The position numbers and the translations under genes were made by a program. Positions 1-8,269 of a DNA stretch of 64,000 nucleotides are shown here, piece after piece (position 1 is the stretch's first letter; the number at the start of each line of letters is the position of its first letter). Below the pieces are notes generated by a model. It had not been told where the DNA came from, did not search any database, and saw only the letters and a program-made list of their open reading frames with translations. Source of the DNA: Arthrobacter silvisoli (GTDB lineage Bacteria > Actinomycetota > Actinomycetes > Actinomycetales > Micrococcaceae); the NCBI RefSeq assembly GCF_003369445.1, contig NZ_QRCU01000026.1:1-64000 (forward strand). Direction: 5' to 3'.

Positions 1-83
1 GCGGCGTGGGCCCAACCGCCTCCCTGACCTCGCTTCGCTCGGCCAGGGAACCCGGGCGGCGTGGGCCCAACCGCCTCCCTGAC
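1..83. repeat. 28-bp intergenic direct repeat
   Basis: A 28-bp sequence beginning GCGGCGTGGGCCCAACCGCC occurs at 1-28 and again, identical, at 56-83, separated by 27 bases. It is noncoding in any convincing frame, and the left edge of the window may cut a longer array. It abuts the palindrome that starts at 82. Function is unknown. Confidence 0.8.
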
Positions 84-141
84 TGGGTCGCAGTTAACGT
101 CGTTTTGAGCCCTCAAAACGGCACCTACTGCGACCCAGTTT
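82..141. repeat. Nested intergenic palindrome (repeat family A, copy 1)
   Basis: The outer arms ACTGGGTCGCAGT and ACTGCGACCCAGT are perfect complements. An inner hairpin, CGTTTTGAG-cc-CTCAAAACG, lies between them. The 18-base core GTCGTTTTGAGCCCTCAA at 99-116 recurs exactly at 40226-40243 inside another palindrome with different outer arms. It may act as a terminator or as a mobile extragenic palindrome; no T-tract follows it. Confidence 0.75.
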
Positions 142-249
142 GCGTTTGGATCCACAGCACGCACACAGCTTCGCGTCGCATCATGGAGTCATCAGTTCTT
201 TGCTGCCCGCCCCTTCCGGTCCGGGGAGGAGCGGAGAAGGGATCAGGCC

Positions 250-882
250 ATGTCCACTATGACTCCGGGCGTCCGCACGGCCCTCATCGCGGGCGGTGTC
301 GCCCTCGTTTTGGGTGGCGGCAGCGTGTCCACGGTGTGGGCCGCCGGCCAGATCATCCCTCTGTACACGGGCGCTTCGCCTGCGGCCATGGCTTCGCCTT
401 CCCCCGGCGCACCATCGCCTGCCACCCCCTCGCCCGGCGGCTTCAGGCACCTCCCCGGACTGGACCACAGGTTCGCCGGCAGGGGGATCCACGGCGAGTT
501 CACCGTGAAAAACGACGACGGCACCTTTACGACAATCCTGGCCCAAACCGGCGCCGTGCAGTCCGTCAGTGATTCCAACATCACCGTCAAGAGCGACGAC
601 GGCTTCACCCAGAGCTACGCGATCGCCTCCTCCACCTCCATCGCCAGGATCCCCGCCTCCCGAACGGGCACCGAGGGACGGAAGCCGCTACTTGAAACCA
701 TCAAGGCGTCCGAGCTGAAGGCCGGCGACACCGTCCGGGTTTCCGGCACGAAGAGCGGCACCATGGTCACGGCCACCCGCATCGTCGCGGGCACCTGGCC
801 CGCTGGACTGGACAAAACCATGCCCAACAACACAACGCCCGGTGACCACGGGCGGCGGCACCGCGAAGGGGCCGGTGCCTAG
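250..882 (+). CDS. Exported DUF5666-like protein
   Basis: This 210-residue protein has an N-terminal hydrophobic segment (about residues 10-31) that looks like a signal peptide or anchor. A Ser/Pro/Ala-rich linker (about 40-65) follows, then a small beta-rich domain (about 75-185) with the alternating pattern of DUF5666-type domains (FTVKNDDGTFTTI, then a repeat around AVQSVSDSNITVKSDDG). The role of that family is unknown. A GGAG-rich stretch at 226-240 precedes the ATG. The C-terminus is charged and low complexity. It is a standalone gene, separated from the ABC operon by a promoter region. Function is not predicted. Confidence 0.75.
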   Translation: MSTMTPGVRTALIAGGVALVLGGGSVSTVWAAGQIIPLYTGASPAAMASPSPGAPSPATPSPGGFRHLPGLDHRFAGRGIHGEFTVKNDDGTFTTILAQTGAVQSVSDSNITVKSDDGFTQSYAIASSTSIARIPASRTGTEGRKPLLETIKASELKAGDTVRVSGTKSGTMVTATRIVAGTWPAGLDKTMPNNTTPGDHGRRHREGAGA

Positions 883-912
883 CCCGCACTAGGACACGGC
901 CCCCCCAGACAG
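864..912 (+). terminator. Possible terminator at the end of the DUF5666-like gene
   Basis: GGGGCCGGTG at about 867 can pair imperfectly with CACGGCCCCCC at about 895, overlapping the stop codon. There is no clear T-tract, so this is a weak call. Confidence 0.35.
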
Positions 913-989
913 GGGCGCGAGGCTCTTCGTGCCCCGCCAAAGACCTCTTGGCTGAAAAGCGATTTTTCCGCGTAGTTTCAATCATTATC

Positions 990-1035
990 TTGCAAACGTG
1001 CTCCGCGTCACTTATGGTTTGTTAAACGGTTAACG
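990..1035 (+). promoter_or_regulatory. Promoter and LacI-type operator of the sugar ABC operon
   Basis: A -35 TTGCAA (990-995), a 17-base spacer and a -10 TATGGT (1013-1018) form a good sigma-70-type promoter. TGTTAAACGGTTAACG at 1020-1035 sits over the expected start of transcription. It is an imperfect palindrome with a central CG, as LacI-family operators have. The LacI-family gene at 4870 in the same operon is the obvious candidate ligand-controlled repressor (inference). Confidence 0.65.
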
Positions 1036-1097
1036 AGCGTGGCCTGAGTCACCGCACCACCCGGCCAACAGCCAAACCCAGCCAACAAGGAGAGCGC

Positions 1098-2144
1098 ATG
1101 AACCAGACGACGGAAGCCGCCCCGGCCCTGCCGGCCGCCGGCAACGTCCCGGCCCATGCCGAAGGCCGCCCGAGCCCCGGAAAAGGAAAGCCCGCTAAGG
1201 CGTCGGCCCCCAGGACCCCGGCCGGCAAGCAGGGCTTCCGCTCCCGCCTGCGGCGCGACAAGCAGATGCTGCTGATGATGGTGCCGGGCATCGTGTTCCT
1301 GCTGCTGTTCTTCTACATCCCCATCCTTGGCAACGTCATCGCCTTCCAGGACTACCAGCCGTATCTGGGCATCGGCGACAGCCTGTGGGTCGGCTGGCAG
1401 AACTTCGTGGACCTGTTCGACAACCCGGACTTCCTGCAGGCCTTCTGGAACACCCTGTACCTGGCCGCCTGGCAGCTGGTCTTCCTGTTCCCGGTGCCGC
1501 TGGTCCTGGCCCTGATCGTGGACTCGCTGATCAGCGTCCGCATCCGCAGGGTCTTCCAAAGCATCGCCTACCTGCCGCACTTCCTGTCCTGGGTGCTGGT
1601 GATCGCGCTGTTCCAGCAGATGCTCGGCGGCGCCGGATTCATCAACAACTCCCTGCGCCAGTTCGGCCTGGACCCGATTCCGTTCATGACCAACCCGGAA
1701 ACGTTCCCCGTGCTGGTGGTGGCCCAGATGATCTGGAAGGACGCCGGCTGGGCGATGATCATCTTCCTCGCCGCGCTGGCCAGCATCGACGCGTCCCTGT
1801 ACGAAGCGGCAGCGGCCGACGGCGCCGGACGCTGGCGCCGCCTGTGGCACATCACGCTCCCGGGACTCCGCTCCGTAATTGTGCTGCTGCTCATCCTGCG
1901 GATCGGGGACATCCTCTCGGTCGGCTTCGAGCAGTTCATCCTGCAGCGGGACGCCGTGGGCGCGGGAGCGGCCGAAGTGCTGGACACCTTCACCTACTAC
2001 ACCGGCGTCGTCGGCGGCGGCTGGAGCTCCGGCGCCGCGGCCGGCCTGGCGAAGGGCGTGGTCAGCGCCCTGCTGATCTTCGCCGCCAACAAACTTGCCC
2101 ACCGCTTCGGCGAGGACGGCATCTTCGCAAAGAAAGTCGGCTGA
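1098..2144 (+). CDS. Carbohydrate ABC transporter permease, LplB-like
   Basis: This is a 348-residue inner-membrane permease of the CUT1 (MalF/LplB) type. A Lys/Pro-rich cytoplasmic N-terminus (about 1-55) precedes six hydrophobic segments. The EAA loop that contacts the ATPase is visible near residue 235 (YEAAAADGAGRWRRLWHITLPG). AAGGAG at 1087-1092 supports the ATG. It is the first gene of an operon with a second permease and a binding protein. No ATPase is present here, so a shared MsmK/MsiK-type ATPase elsewhere is likely (inference). The substrate is probably an oligosaccharide. Confidence 0.9.
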   Translation: MNQTTEAAPALPAAGNVPAHAEGRPSPGKGKPAKASAPRTPAGKQGFRSRLRRDKQMLLMMVPGIVFLLLFFYIPILGNVIAFQDYQPYLGIGDSLWVGWQNFVDLFDNPDFLQAFWNTLYLAAWQLVFLFPVPLVLALIVDSLISVRIRRVFQSIAYLPHFLSWVLVIALFQQMLGGAGFINNSLRQFGLDPIPFMTNPETFPVLVVAQMIWKDAGWAMIIFLAALASIDASLYEAAAADGAGRWRRLWHITLPGLRSVIVLLLILRIGDILSVGFEQFILQRDAVGAGAAEVLDTFTYYTGVVGGGWSSGAAAGLAKGVVSALLIFAANKLAHRFGEDGIFAKKVG

Positions 2145-2146
2145 AC

Positions 2147-3115
2147 ATGACAACCACAGTTTCCCAAGCCAAACCCCGCCCCGACCGGAAATCCGGCCGC
2201 AAGCCGAAAGGCCGCAAGCCGAAGGAACTGAGCTACAACCCCAAGCGCCCCGTCTGGAAGGAACGGCCCTCGCCCCTCTACCAGACCATCAAGACCCTGG
2301 TCCTGGTGCTCTTCAGCGCCTCGATCATCGTGCCGATCCTGCTGGTGGTGTCCACCTCCCTGGCGGACAAGGACCAGCTCGCCAAGGCCGGCGGCTTCGT
2401 GCTCTGGCCCGAGCGGCCCACCCTGGAGGCCTACGAGACCATCTTCAACGGCCCCATGGTGTTGAACTCCCTGGGCGTCAGCGCCTTCGTCACGATCGTC
2501 GGCACCGTCCTGGCCCTGTTCGTCACCATCACCATGGCCTACGCCACGAGCCGGCCGGTGCTGTTCGGCCGCCCGGTGGTCCTCGCTGTGCTCTTCACCC
2601 TGCTGTTCGCCCCGGGCCTGATCCCGTCCTTCCTGATGATCAAGCAGCTCGGCCTGCTGGACAGCCTGTGGTCGCTGATCCTGCCCGGCATCTTCGGCGC
2701 CTTCAATTTCGTGGTGATGCGCTCCTTCTTCATGAACATCCCCCAGGAACTCATCGAAAGCGCCCGCATCGACGGCGCCAGCGACTGGACCATCCTGTGG
2801 CGGATCGTGCTGCCGCTGTCCAAGGCGGTGGTCGCCGTCGTCGGGCTGTTCTACGCGGTGGGCTTCTGGAATTCCTTCTTCAACGCCCTCCTCTACATCA
2901 ACGACCACAGCAAATGGCCCATCCAGCTGCTGCTGCGCAACTTCGTGGTCCAAGGCTCGGGCGCCGCCGACGGTCTGGGGATCTCCTCGGTTCCGCCCAG
3001 CCAGTCCATCCAGATGGCCGTCGTGGTGGTGGCCCTGGTCCCGATCCTGATGGTTTACCCGTTCCTCCAGAAGCACTTCACCAAGGGCGTCCTCACCGGC
3101 GCGGTGAAGGGCTGA
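2147..3115 (+). CDS. Carbohydrate ABC transporter permease, LplC-like
   Basis: This is a 322-residue second permease (MalG/LplC type). A basic N-terminus (PRPDRKSGRKPKGRKPKEL) is followed by about six membrane segments and an EAA loop near residue 205 (LIESARIDGASDWTILWRI). The ATG lies two bases after the stop of the upstream permease, so the two are translationally linked. The open frame extends upstream to 1385, but that part is the shadow of the first permease and is not coding. It pairs with the upstream permease to form the channel. Confidence 0.9.
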   Translation: MTTTVSQAKPRPDRKSGRKPKGRKPKELSYNPKRPVWKERPSPLYQTIKTLVLVLFSASIIVPILLVVSTSLADKDQLAKAGGFVLWPERPTLEAYETIFNGPMVLNSLGVSAFVTIVGTVLALFVTITMAYATSRPVLFGRPVVLAVLFTLLFAPGLIPSFLMIKQLGLLDSLWSLILPGIFGAFNFVVMRSFFMNIPQELIESARIDGASDWTILWRIVLPLSKAVVAVVGLFYAVGFWNSFFNALLYINDHSKWPIQLLLRNFVVQGSGAADGLGISSVPPSQSIQMAVVVVALVPILMVYPFLQKHFTKGVLTGAVKG

Positions 3116-3157
3116 GTCTTACCGAGCTGTCCATACCCAGTTGAAAGGCATGAACAC

Positions 3158-4819
3158 ATGAGCGCACCAACCCTTAACCCGGGCTTCAGCCGCCGGGGCT
3201 TCCTCGGCCTGGCCGGCCTGGCGGTCACGACGGCGGGCCTCGCCGCCTGCGGTGGCGGCGGCACCTCCGGCGGCAGCGGCGGAGCGGCCGCGTCCGCCGG
3301 GGTCAAGCTCCCCACTTACAAGGAGTTCACCGGGGTCACCGCCGACCTCGCGGGCAACTCCAAGGGCCTGCAGGCGGCGTTCTTCAAGCTGCCCGAAGGC
3401 GTTACCTCGGTCAAGGAGGCCCCGCTCAAGGGCAAGGTCACGGGCTTGACCGAGACTTTCGAAACCATGAGCCCCGGTATGAAGGACAACCCCTTCTGGC
3501 AGCGCCTCAACGCCAAGCTCGGCGGCGAGCTGGAACTGCAGATCGCCGAGGACATCGGCGACGGCTACCCGGCCAAGTTCGCCACCGTCCTGGCCAGTGA
3601 CGACCTGCCGGACATGATGTGGGTGCCGCCGAACCAGGGTATTCCCAACGTCGGCCCCATGCTGGAGGCGAAGTTCCAAGACCTCACCAAGTACCTCTCC
3701 GGCGACGCCGTCCTCGAGTACCCCAACCTTGCCGCACTGAAGCCGGACTCCTGGAAGACCGCCGTCGTGAACGGCAAGATCTGGGGCGCCCCGATCCCGA
3801 GCACCCCGTTCGGACAGATCATGTCCGGCCGCCGCGACGTGTGGGAGAAGGTGGGCGGCCTGAACGCGTCCTCGGCTGATGAATTCCTGGACAAGGCCAA
3901 GGAACTGACCCGGCCCGCGGAGCGCAAGTACGCCTTGGAACCGGCTTACGTGAACGTCCTGCACATGGTCACCGAATGGTTCGGCGCCCCCAACTCGTGG
4001 GCCGTCAACAGGGACCGTACCTTGACGCACCTGTTCGAGACCCCGGAGTATGCCGCCGGCGTCGAGTTCACGGCGAAGCTGTTCGCGGCCGGCGTCTTCT
4101 ACCCGGACACGAACGTCCCGGACATCCGCAACCGCGTGGCCAACGGCAGCGTCGCGGGACAGGTGCTGGTGGGTCCGCACGACATCAAGGCCTACCGCGC
4201 CTTCAACAAGGACCAGGCCTTCGACATCCTGGTGCCCTTCAGCGCGGACGGCAAGGTCAAGCCCACCTACGACATGGGCTACGGCACGGTTGGCTTCACC
4301 CCGTTCAAGAAGGCCGACGAGGGCAAGATCCGCGAACTGCTGGCCCTGATCAACTATCTTTCCGCGCCGTTCGGCACCGTGGAGTACATGCAGAAGAACT
4401 TCGGCGAAGCCGGCAAGGACTACTCGCTGGACGCCAAGGGCAACCCGCAGCTCACCGAATCCGGCAGCAGCAACCTGCCGGGCCTGGTGTCCGCGCTGAA
4501 CATCATGTCCAGCCCGGAGAACGTGGTCTTCAACCCCGGCTTCGACGACGACACCAGGTACGTCAACGAGCAGCAGAAGAAGCTTCTGGAGTTGGCCTGG
4601 CGCAACCCGACCAATGGCAGCTACTCGGACACCAACTCCAAGGTGGGCGCCAAGATCACCAAGCAGCTGCGGGACAAGGTGGTGGACATCATCACCGGGC
4701 GGGCCAAGGTGTCCGAGCTGGATGCCGCCGTCAAGCGCTGGAAGTCCGGAGGCGGCGATAAGATCCGCGACGAGTACCAGGCGGCACTGCCGTCCGACGT
4801 TCCGGTCTTCCGCGCCTAG
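3158..4819 (+). CDS. Extracellular sugar-binding lipoprotein (Tat-exported)
   Basis: This is a 553-residue solute-binding protein of ABC family 1 (LplA-like). The N-terminus has a twin-arginine signal (FSRRGFLGLAGLAV), then the lipobox LAAC with Cys at about residue 31 and a Gly/Ser linker. It should therefore be exported folded and anchored as a lipoprotein. The size matches the large LplA-type binding proteins, which bind oligosaccharides or glycan fragments. GAAAGG at about 3143 lies upstream. It is the third gene of the operon. The ligand is not decided by sequence alone. Confidence 0.9.
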   Translation: MSAPTLNPGFSRRGFLGLAGLAVTTAGLAACGGGGTSGGSGGAAASAGVKLPTYKEFTGVTADLAGNSKGLQAAFFKLPEGVTSVKEAPLKGKVTGLTETFETMSPGMKDNPFWQRLNAKLGGELELQIAEDIGDGYPAKFATVLASDDLPDMMWVPPNQGIPNVGPMLEAKFQDLTKYLSGDAVLEYPNLAALKPDSWKTAVVNGKIWGAPIPSTPFGQIMSGRRDVWEKVGGLNASSADEFLDKAKELTRPAERKYALEPAYVNVLHMVTEWFGAPNSWAVNRDRTLTHLFETPEYAAGVEFTAKLFAAGVFYPDTNVPDIRNRVANGSVAGQVLVGPHDIKAYRAFNKDQAFDILVPFSADGKVKPTYDMGYGTVGFTPFKKADEGKIRELLALINYLSAPFGTVEYMQKNFGEAGKDYSLDAKGNPQLTESGSSNLPGLVSALNIMSSPENVVFNPGFDDDTRYVNEQQKKLLELAWRNPTNGSYSDTNSKVGAKITKQLRDKVVDIITGRAKVSELDAAVKRWKSGGGDKIRDEYQAALPSDVPVFRA

Positions 4820-4869
4820 GCAGCCACGACACGGCAGACTGGGGCTGCAAACACCTGAAGGGGGAAAGC

Positions 4870-5919
4870 ATGGGCAGGACAGCAGGGAGCGGAATACGCC
4901 CGACCATCCGCATGGTCGCGGCGGAAGCAGGCGTCTCGACGGCGACGGTGTCCTATGTGATGTCGGGCCGGCGCGGCGAGGGCGGCCCGGGTGTTTCGGA
5001 CATCACCGTGGAGCGCGTGCGCGCCGCGGCCGAACGGCTGGGCTACCGGCCCAACCAGGCAGCGCGGGCCATCCGCACCGGCAGGACCAATACTGTCATC
5101 CTGTCCCTGACCATGCTTTCGGACCCCTGGTCGTTGTCCGTGATCGAGGCCGTGCAGAAAACGGCGGCGCCCCTGGGGATCACGCCGCTGATCCTCGGCG
5201 ATGCGGACTGGGTGAAAGTGCTCCAGAGCCACGATGCCGACGCGGTGTTCGTCGATGCCGTCACACCGGAGCAGCATGGGCCGCTGGAAAGCCTCGCCGC
5301 CCGCGGAACCACCCTGGTGGTGTTCGACGAACAACTCGAGGCCGCCGGTTTCGATGTCATCCGTTCCGTCGCCGGACCCGGCTGCACCCTCGCGGTGGAG
5401 CACCTGCTGGCCGCCCACCGCAAGGTGGGCTGCCTGGTGCCATCCCGGGAGGGCCGGCCCCCGGCCGGAAAGCGCTACGAGGCCTACACTTCCGCGCTCG
5501 CTGCGGCGGGCATCGGCCTGAATGAGGACTATGTGGGCGCCTTCGATGGCACCACGGCGGGGGCCTACGCGGCCACCATGCGGCTGCTCGGCCGCGACGA
5601 CCGGCCCACCGCGTTGTATGCCACCACGGATTATGCCGCCGTCAGCGCCATCAACGCCGCGCAGCGGCTCGGGCTGACCGTCGGCCGTGACGTGGACATC
5701 ATCGGCGTCGGCAACGCCATCGAAGGCGAGCGGATGTCGCCCTCCCTGAGCACCGTGGGTCCGGTGGACTTCTTCGAGCGGGTGGCGAGGTTGCTGCTCA
5801 AGAGGGCTGTCGACGGCGGCAGCACCCCCGCGGCGCCGCCCGCCGTCCTGGACTTCCCCTGGCAGCTCTTCGTCAGGGAATCGGCCCCGCACCGCAGCGA
5901 AACCAACAGACTTTACTGA
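4870..5919 (+). CDS. LacI-family transcriptional regulator
   Basis: This 349-residue regulator has an N-terminal LacI helix-turn-helix (RMVAAEAGVSTATVSYVMSG, about 14-33), a hinge helix (RPNQAARAIRTG) and a periplasmic-binding-protein-like effector domain. It lies 50 bases after the binding-protein gene, within the transport operon. That makes it the likely local sugar-responsive repressor acting at the operator near 1020. AGGGGGAAAG precedes the ATG. The effector is unknown. Confidence 0.9.
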   Translation: MGRTAGSGIRPTIRMVAAEAGVSTATVSYVMSGRRGEGGPGVSDITVERVRAAAERLGYRPNQAARAIRTGRTNTVILSLTMLSDPWSLSVIEAVQKTAAPLGITPLILGDADWVKVLQSHDADAVFVDAVTPEQHGPLESLAARGTTLVVFDEQLEAAGFDVIRSVAGPGCTLAVEHLLAAHRKVGCLVPSREGRPPAGKRYEAYTSALAAAGIGLNEDYVGAFDGTTAGAYAATMRLLGRDDRPTALYATTDYAAVSAINAAQRLGLTVGRDVDIIGVGNAIEGERMSPSLSTVGPVDFFERVARLLLKRAVDGGSTPAAPPAVLDFPWQLFVRESAPHRSETNRLY

Positions 5920-5943
5920 GAACAGAAAGAAGCACGAAAACAC

Positions 5944-7134
5944 ATGGGAACCGAAGACATGAAGATCGGCGTGGTGGGCTTCGGCCTGCGCGCAGGGCTC
6001 TGGCGCCATGCGCACAAGCCGGGGCACGGCTCGGAGGTGACCATTGTCTGCGACACCAGTGAACGCGGCCGGGCCGACGCAGCCGCACGCATCCCCACCG
6101 CGAAGGTGACCGCCGAGCTCCAGGAACTGATCGACAGCGGAATCGACGCGGTCCTGGTGCTCACTCCGGACAACCAGCACGCCGCCGTCGCCGTCCGCAC
6201 GCTCAAGGCAGGCATCCCCACCTTCTGCGAGAAGCCGCTCGACATCACCATCGAGGCCGCCGATTCGATCCTGCAAGCCGCCTACGAAAACGGCACCCGG
6301 CTCTACGTGGGCCACAACATGCGCCACATGCCCGTGGTGGTCCAGATGCGCGAACTCATCGAACAGGGCCGGATCGGCGAGGTCAAGGCCGTGTGGTGCC
6401 GGCACTTCGTGGGCCACGGCGGCGACTACTACTTCAAGGACTGGCACTCCGAGCGGAAGAACGTCACCTCGCTGCTGCTCCAGAAAGGTGCGCACGACAT
6501 CGACGTCATCCACTGGCTGGCGAACGGCTACGCCAAGCGGGTGTCCGCCGTCGGCGAGCTCGCGGTGTACGGCGGCGTGACGGACCGCAGCGACAACAGC
6601 ACCAAACGCATGGGCGAATGGTTCTCGCTGGAGAACTGGCCGCCCACCGAACAGCACGGGCTCGCCGAGCGGATCGACGTCGAGGACATCTCCATGATGA
6701 ACATGGTCCTGGACAACGGAGTGCTCGCCTCCTACCAGCAATGCCACTTCACCCCGGACTACTGGCGGAACTACACAGTCATCGGCACCAAGGGCCGGAT
6801 CGAGAACTTCGGCGACGGGCCGGGGGAGCGGATCGGCCTCTGGACCAAGCGCACCCCGGGATACGCCGAGCCGGACGAAACCGTCACCATCCAGGACGGC
6901 GAGGGCGGGCACGGCGGCGCGGATCCGCGCCTGATCGCCGAGTTCCTGCGTTTCGCCTCCGACGGCGGGCCGACGCAGACGTCGCCGGTTGCCGCCCGGC
7001 AGGCGGTGGCAGCCGGTGTGCTGGCCGCCGAGTCCCTGCGGGCCGACGGCGGTGCCCGGGACGTGCCGGCTCTCCCGGCCGGACTGGTGGAGTACTTCGA
7101 ACGCGGCCAGCCGGCACCGGTCCCCAGCAACTGA
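5944..7134 (+). CDS. Gfo/Idh/MocA-family oxidoreductase
   Basis: This 396-residue protein has an N-terminal Rossmann fold (IGVVGFGLRAG, about 8-18), the family EKPLDI motif near residue 98 and a C-terminal alpha/beta domain with GAHDIDVIHWL, which carries the usual catalytic His/Asp residues. The family includes NAD(P)-dependent sugar dehydrogenases and NAD-dependent glycosidases (GH109), some of which act on alpha-GalNAc. It ends the ABC operon and probably processes the imported sugar. Which reaction it performs is not clear. An alternative start lies at 5959. Confidence 0.85.
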   Translation: MGTEDMKIGVVGFGLRAGLWRHAHKPGHGSEVTIVCDTSERGRADAAARIPTAKVTAELQELIDSGIDAVLVLTPDNQHAAVAVRTLKAGIPTFCEKPLDITIEAADSILQAAYENGTRLYVGHNMRHMPVVVQMRELIEQGRIGEVKAVWCRHFVGHGGDYYFKDWHSERKNVTSLLLQKGAHDIDVIHWLANGYAKRVSAVGELAVYGGVTDRSDNSTKRMGEWFSLENWPPTEQHGLAERIDVEDISMMNMVLDNGVLASYQQCHFTPDYWRNYTVIGTKGRIENFGDGPGERIGLWTKRTPGYAEPDETVTIQDGEGGHGGADPRLIAEFLRFASDGGPTQTSPVAARQAVAAGVLAAESLRADGGARDVPALPAGLVEYFERGQPAPVPSN

Positions 7135-7154
7135 GCTGCTGTCAGAGGCGGTGG

Positions 7155-8147
7155 TCAGTTCGGGGCAGACACCAGCTCGTCCACGACCTCCCGCAGCAGC
7201 TGCGCCACCCGCTGCACGGCGTGGCGCCTGGCGTTCTCGGGACGGATCAGCATGTCGATGCGGCGCCGGGTGGCGATGCCTTCGAGCGGCCGGAGGACCA
7301 CGCCCTGCGAGAGCGCCGCGGCGGCGGCAGTGTGCCGGGGCAACAGACCCAGCACGCCGCTGCCGGCCACCACGGCCGCGACCGTGGCGTAGTCGTTGAC
7401 GCGGTGGGCAATGTGCGGTGCCCGGCTCGCCACGGCGGCGACGGCGGCCAGCACATCCGCGGGGGAGTAGCCGGGGCGGCTGGAGACCCAGCTTTCGCCG
7501 GCGACGTCGGCGGGCGTCAGCGAGGCCTTGGCCGCCAGCGGGTGCCCCGCAGGAAGCGCGACGTCGAAGGGTTCCTCCGCCAGCGGCAGCACCAGGATCC
7601 GGTCCGTGGGCCAGTCCTCGCTGTGGGCCATGCGGTGCGCGAGCACGATGTCGTAGCGGGCGGTCAGGGCCGGGAACCCCTGCTGCGGGACGTCCTCGTC
7701 GGCCAGGCGCAGCCGCGGCACGCTGCCTGCACCTGAACTGCCGGTACCCGAACCGCCGGTACCCGGACCGCCGTCGCCAGTGCCGCCGTCGTTCCCTGCC
7801 GTGGCGGCGAGCCGTCCGGCCAACCGCCCGAAAATCGCCTGGCCGGCACTATGGAAAGCGCTGACGGACACGGTGCCGGCGGGGTCGTCGTGGTAGCCGC
7901 CGATCGCCGCGTGCGCGTCGGCCATGGCACGGATGACGGCCCCGCCGGCGTCGGCGAGCACCTGGCCGGCATCGGTCAGCACCAGGTTCCGGCCCTCCTT
8001 GCGGGTGAGCGGCACGCCGGCGCTGCGCTGGAGGAGGGTGAGCTGCTGGGACACGGCGGAGGGCGTGACCATCATGGCCTCGGCCACGGCCTTCACGCTG
8101 CCGAGTTCACCGAGTTCACGCAACACCTGAAGCTGGCGGACATCCAT
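7155..8147 (-). CDS. LysR-family transcriptional regulator
   Basis: This 330-residue LysR-type regulator has an N-terminal winged helix (VKAVAEAMMVTPSAVSQQL, about 19-37) and a ligand-binding domain interrupted near residues 120-145 by a Gly/Ser/Thr-rich low-complexity insert (GNDGGTGDGGPGTGGSGTG). A -10-like TAGGAT lies exactly six bases before the ATG on this strand and there is no Shine-Dalgarno sequence, which suggests a leaderless mRNA. It is convergent with the Gfo/Idh/MocA gene. The target genes are unknown. Confidence 0.85.
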   Translation of the reverse strand: MDVRQLQVLRELGELGSVKAVAEAMMVTPSAVSQQLTLLQRSAGVPLTRKEGRNLVLTDAGQVLADAGGAVIRAMADAHAAIGGYHDDPAGTVSVSAFHSAGQAIFGRLAGRLAATAGNDGGTGDGGPGTGGSGTGSSGAGSVPRLRLADEDVPQQGFPALTARYDIVLAHRMAHSEDWPTDRILVLPLAEEPFDVALPAGHPLAAKASLTPADVAGESWVSSRPGYSPADVLAAVAAVASRAPHIAHRVNDYATVAAVVAGSGVLGLLPRHTAAAAALSQGVVLRPLEGIATRRRIDMLIRPENARRHAVQRVAQLLREVVDELVSAPN

Positions 8148-8199
8148 AAGCCAATCCTAAAGTGTGCAGCCGCTCGATGTAGGGCCACTGAATCCGGAC

Positions 8200-8256
8200 A
8201 AGCGAACGTACAGTTGCGGCCCGCGAATCCGGGGCCGCAAGTGTACATTCGCGCTT
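8200..8256. repeat. Intergenic palindrome (repeat family C)
   Basis: An imperfect inverted repeat of about 57 bases pairs AAGCG..GTACAGTTGCGGCCC with GGGGCCGCAAGTGTACATTCGCGCTT. It lies just after the 3' end of the amidohydrolase gene and upstream of lysR. Placement suggests a terminator or an extragenic palindrome. Its layout resembles the palindromes at 16501 and 18969, but the sequence differs. Confidence 0.65.
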
Positions 8257-8269
8257 TGGGGAGGGGCGC

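Noticed and set aside
1..83. CRISPR array
   Set aside because: Only two repeats are seen, with one 27-base spacer that is itself GC-rich and gene-like, and no cas genes occur in the window.
1385..2146. Long N-terminal extension of the second permease
   Set aside because: The extension is Arg/Pro-rich out-of-frame translation of the first permease. The ATG at 2147 begins a normal permease.
4816..6912. Open frame of 698 codons on the minus strand across lacI and the oxidoreductase
   Set aside because: It has no domain, its composition is skewed to Arg/Gly/His/Val, and it lies antisense to two clear genes.
5944..7134. Calling the Gfo/Idh/MocA protein a GH109 alpha-N-acetylgalactosaminidase
   Set aside because: It would fit the O-glycan theme, but no GH109-specific motif could be confirmed, so only the family call was kept.
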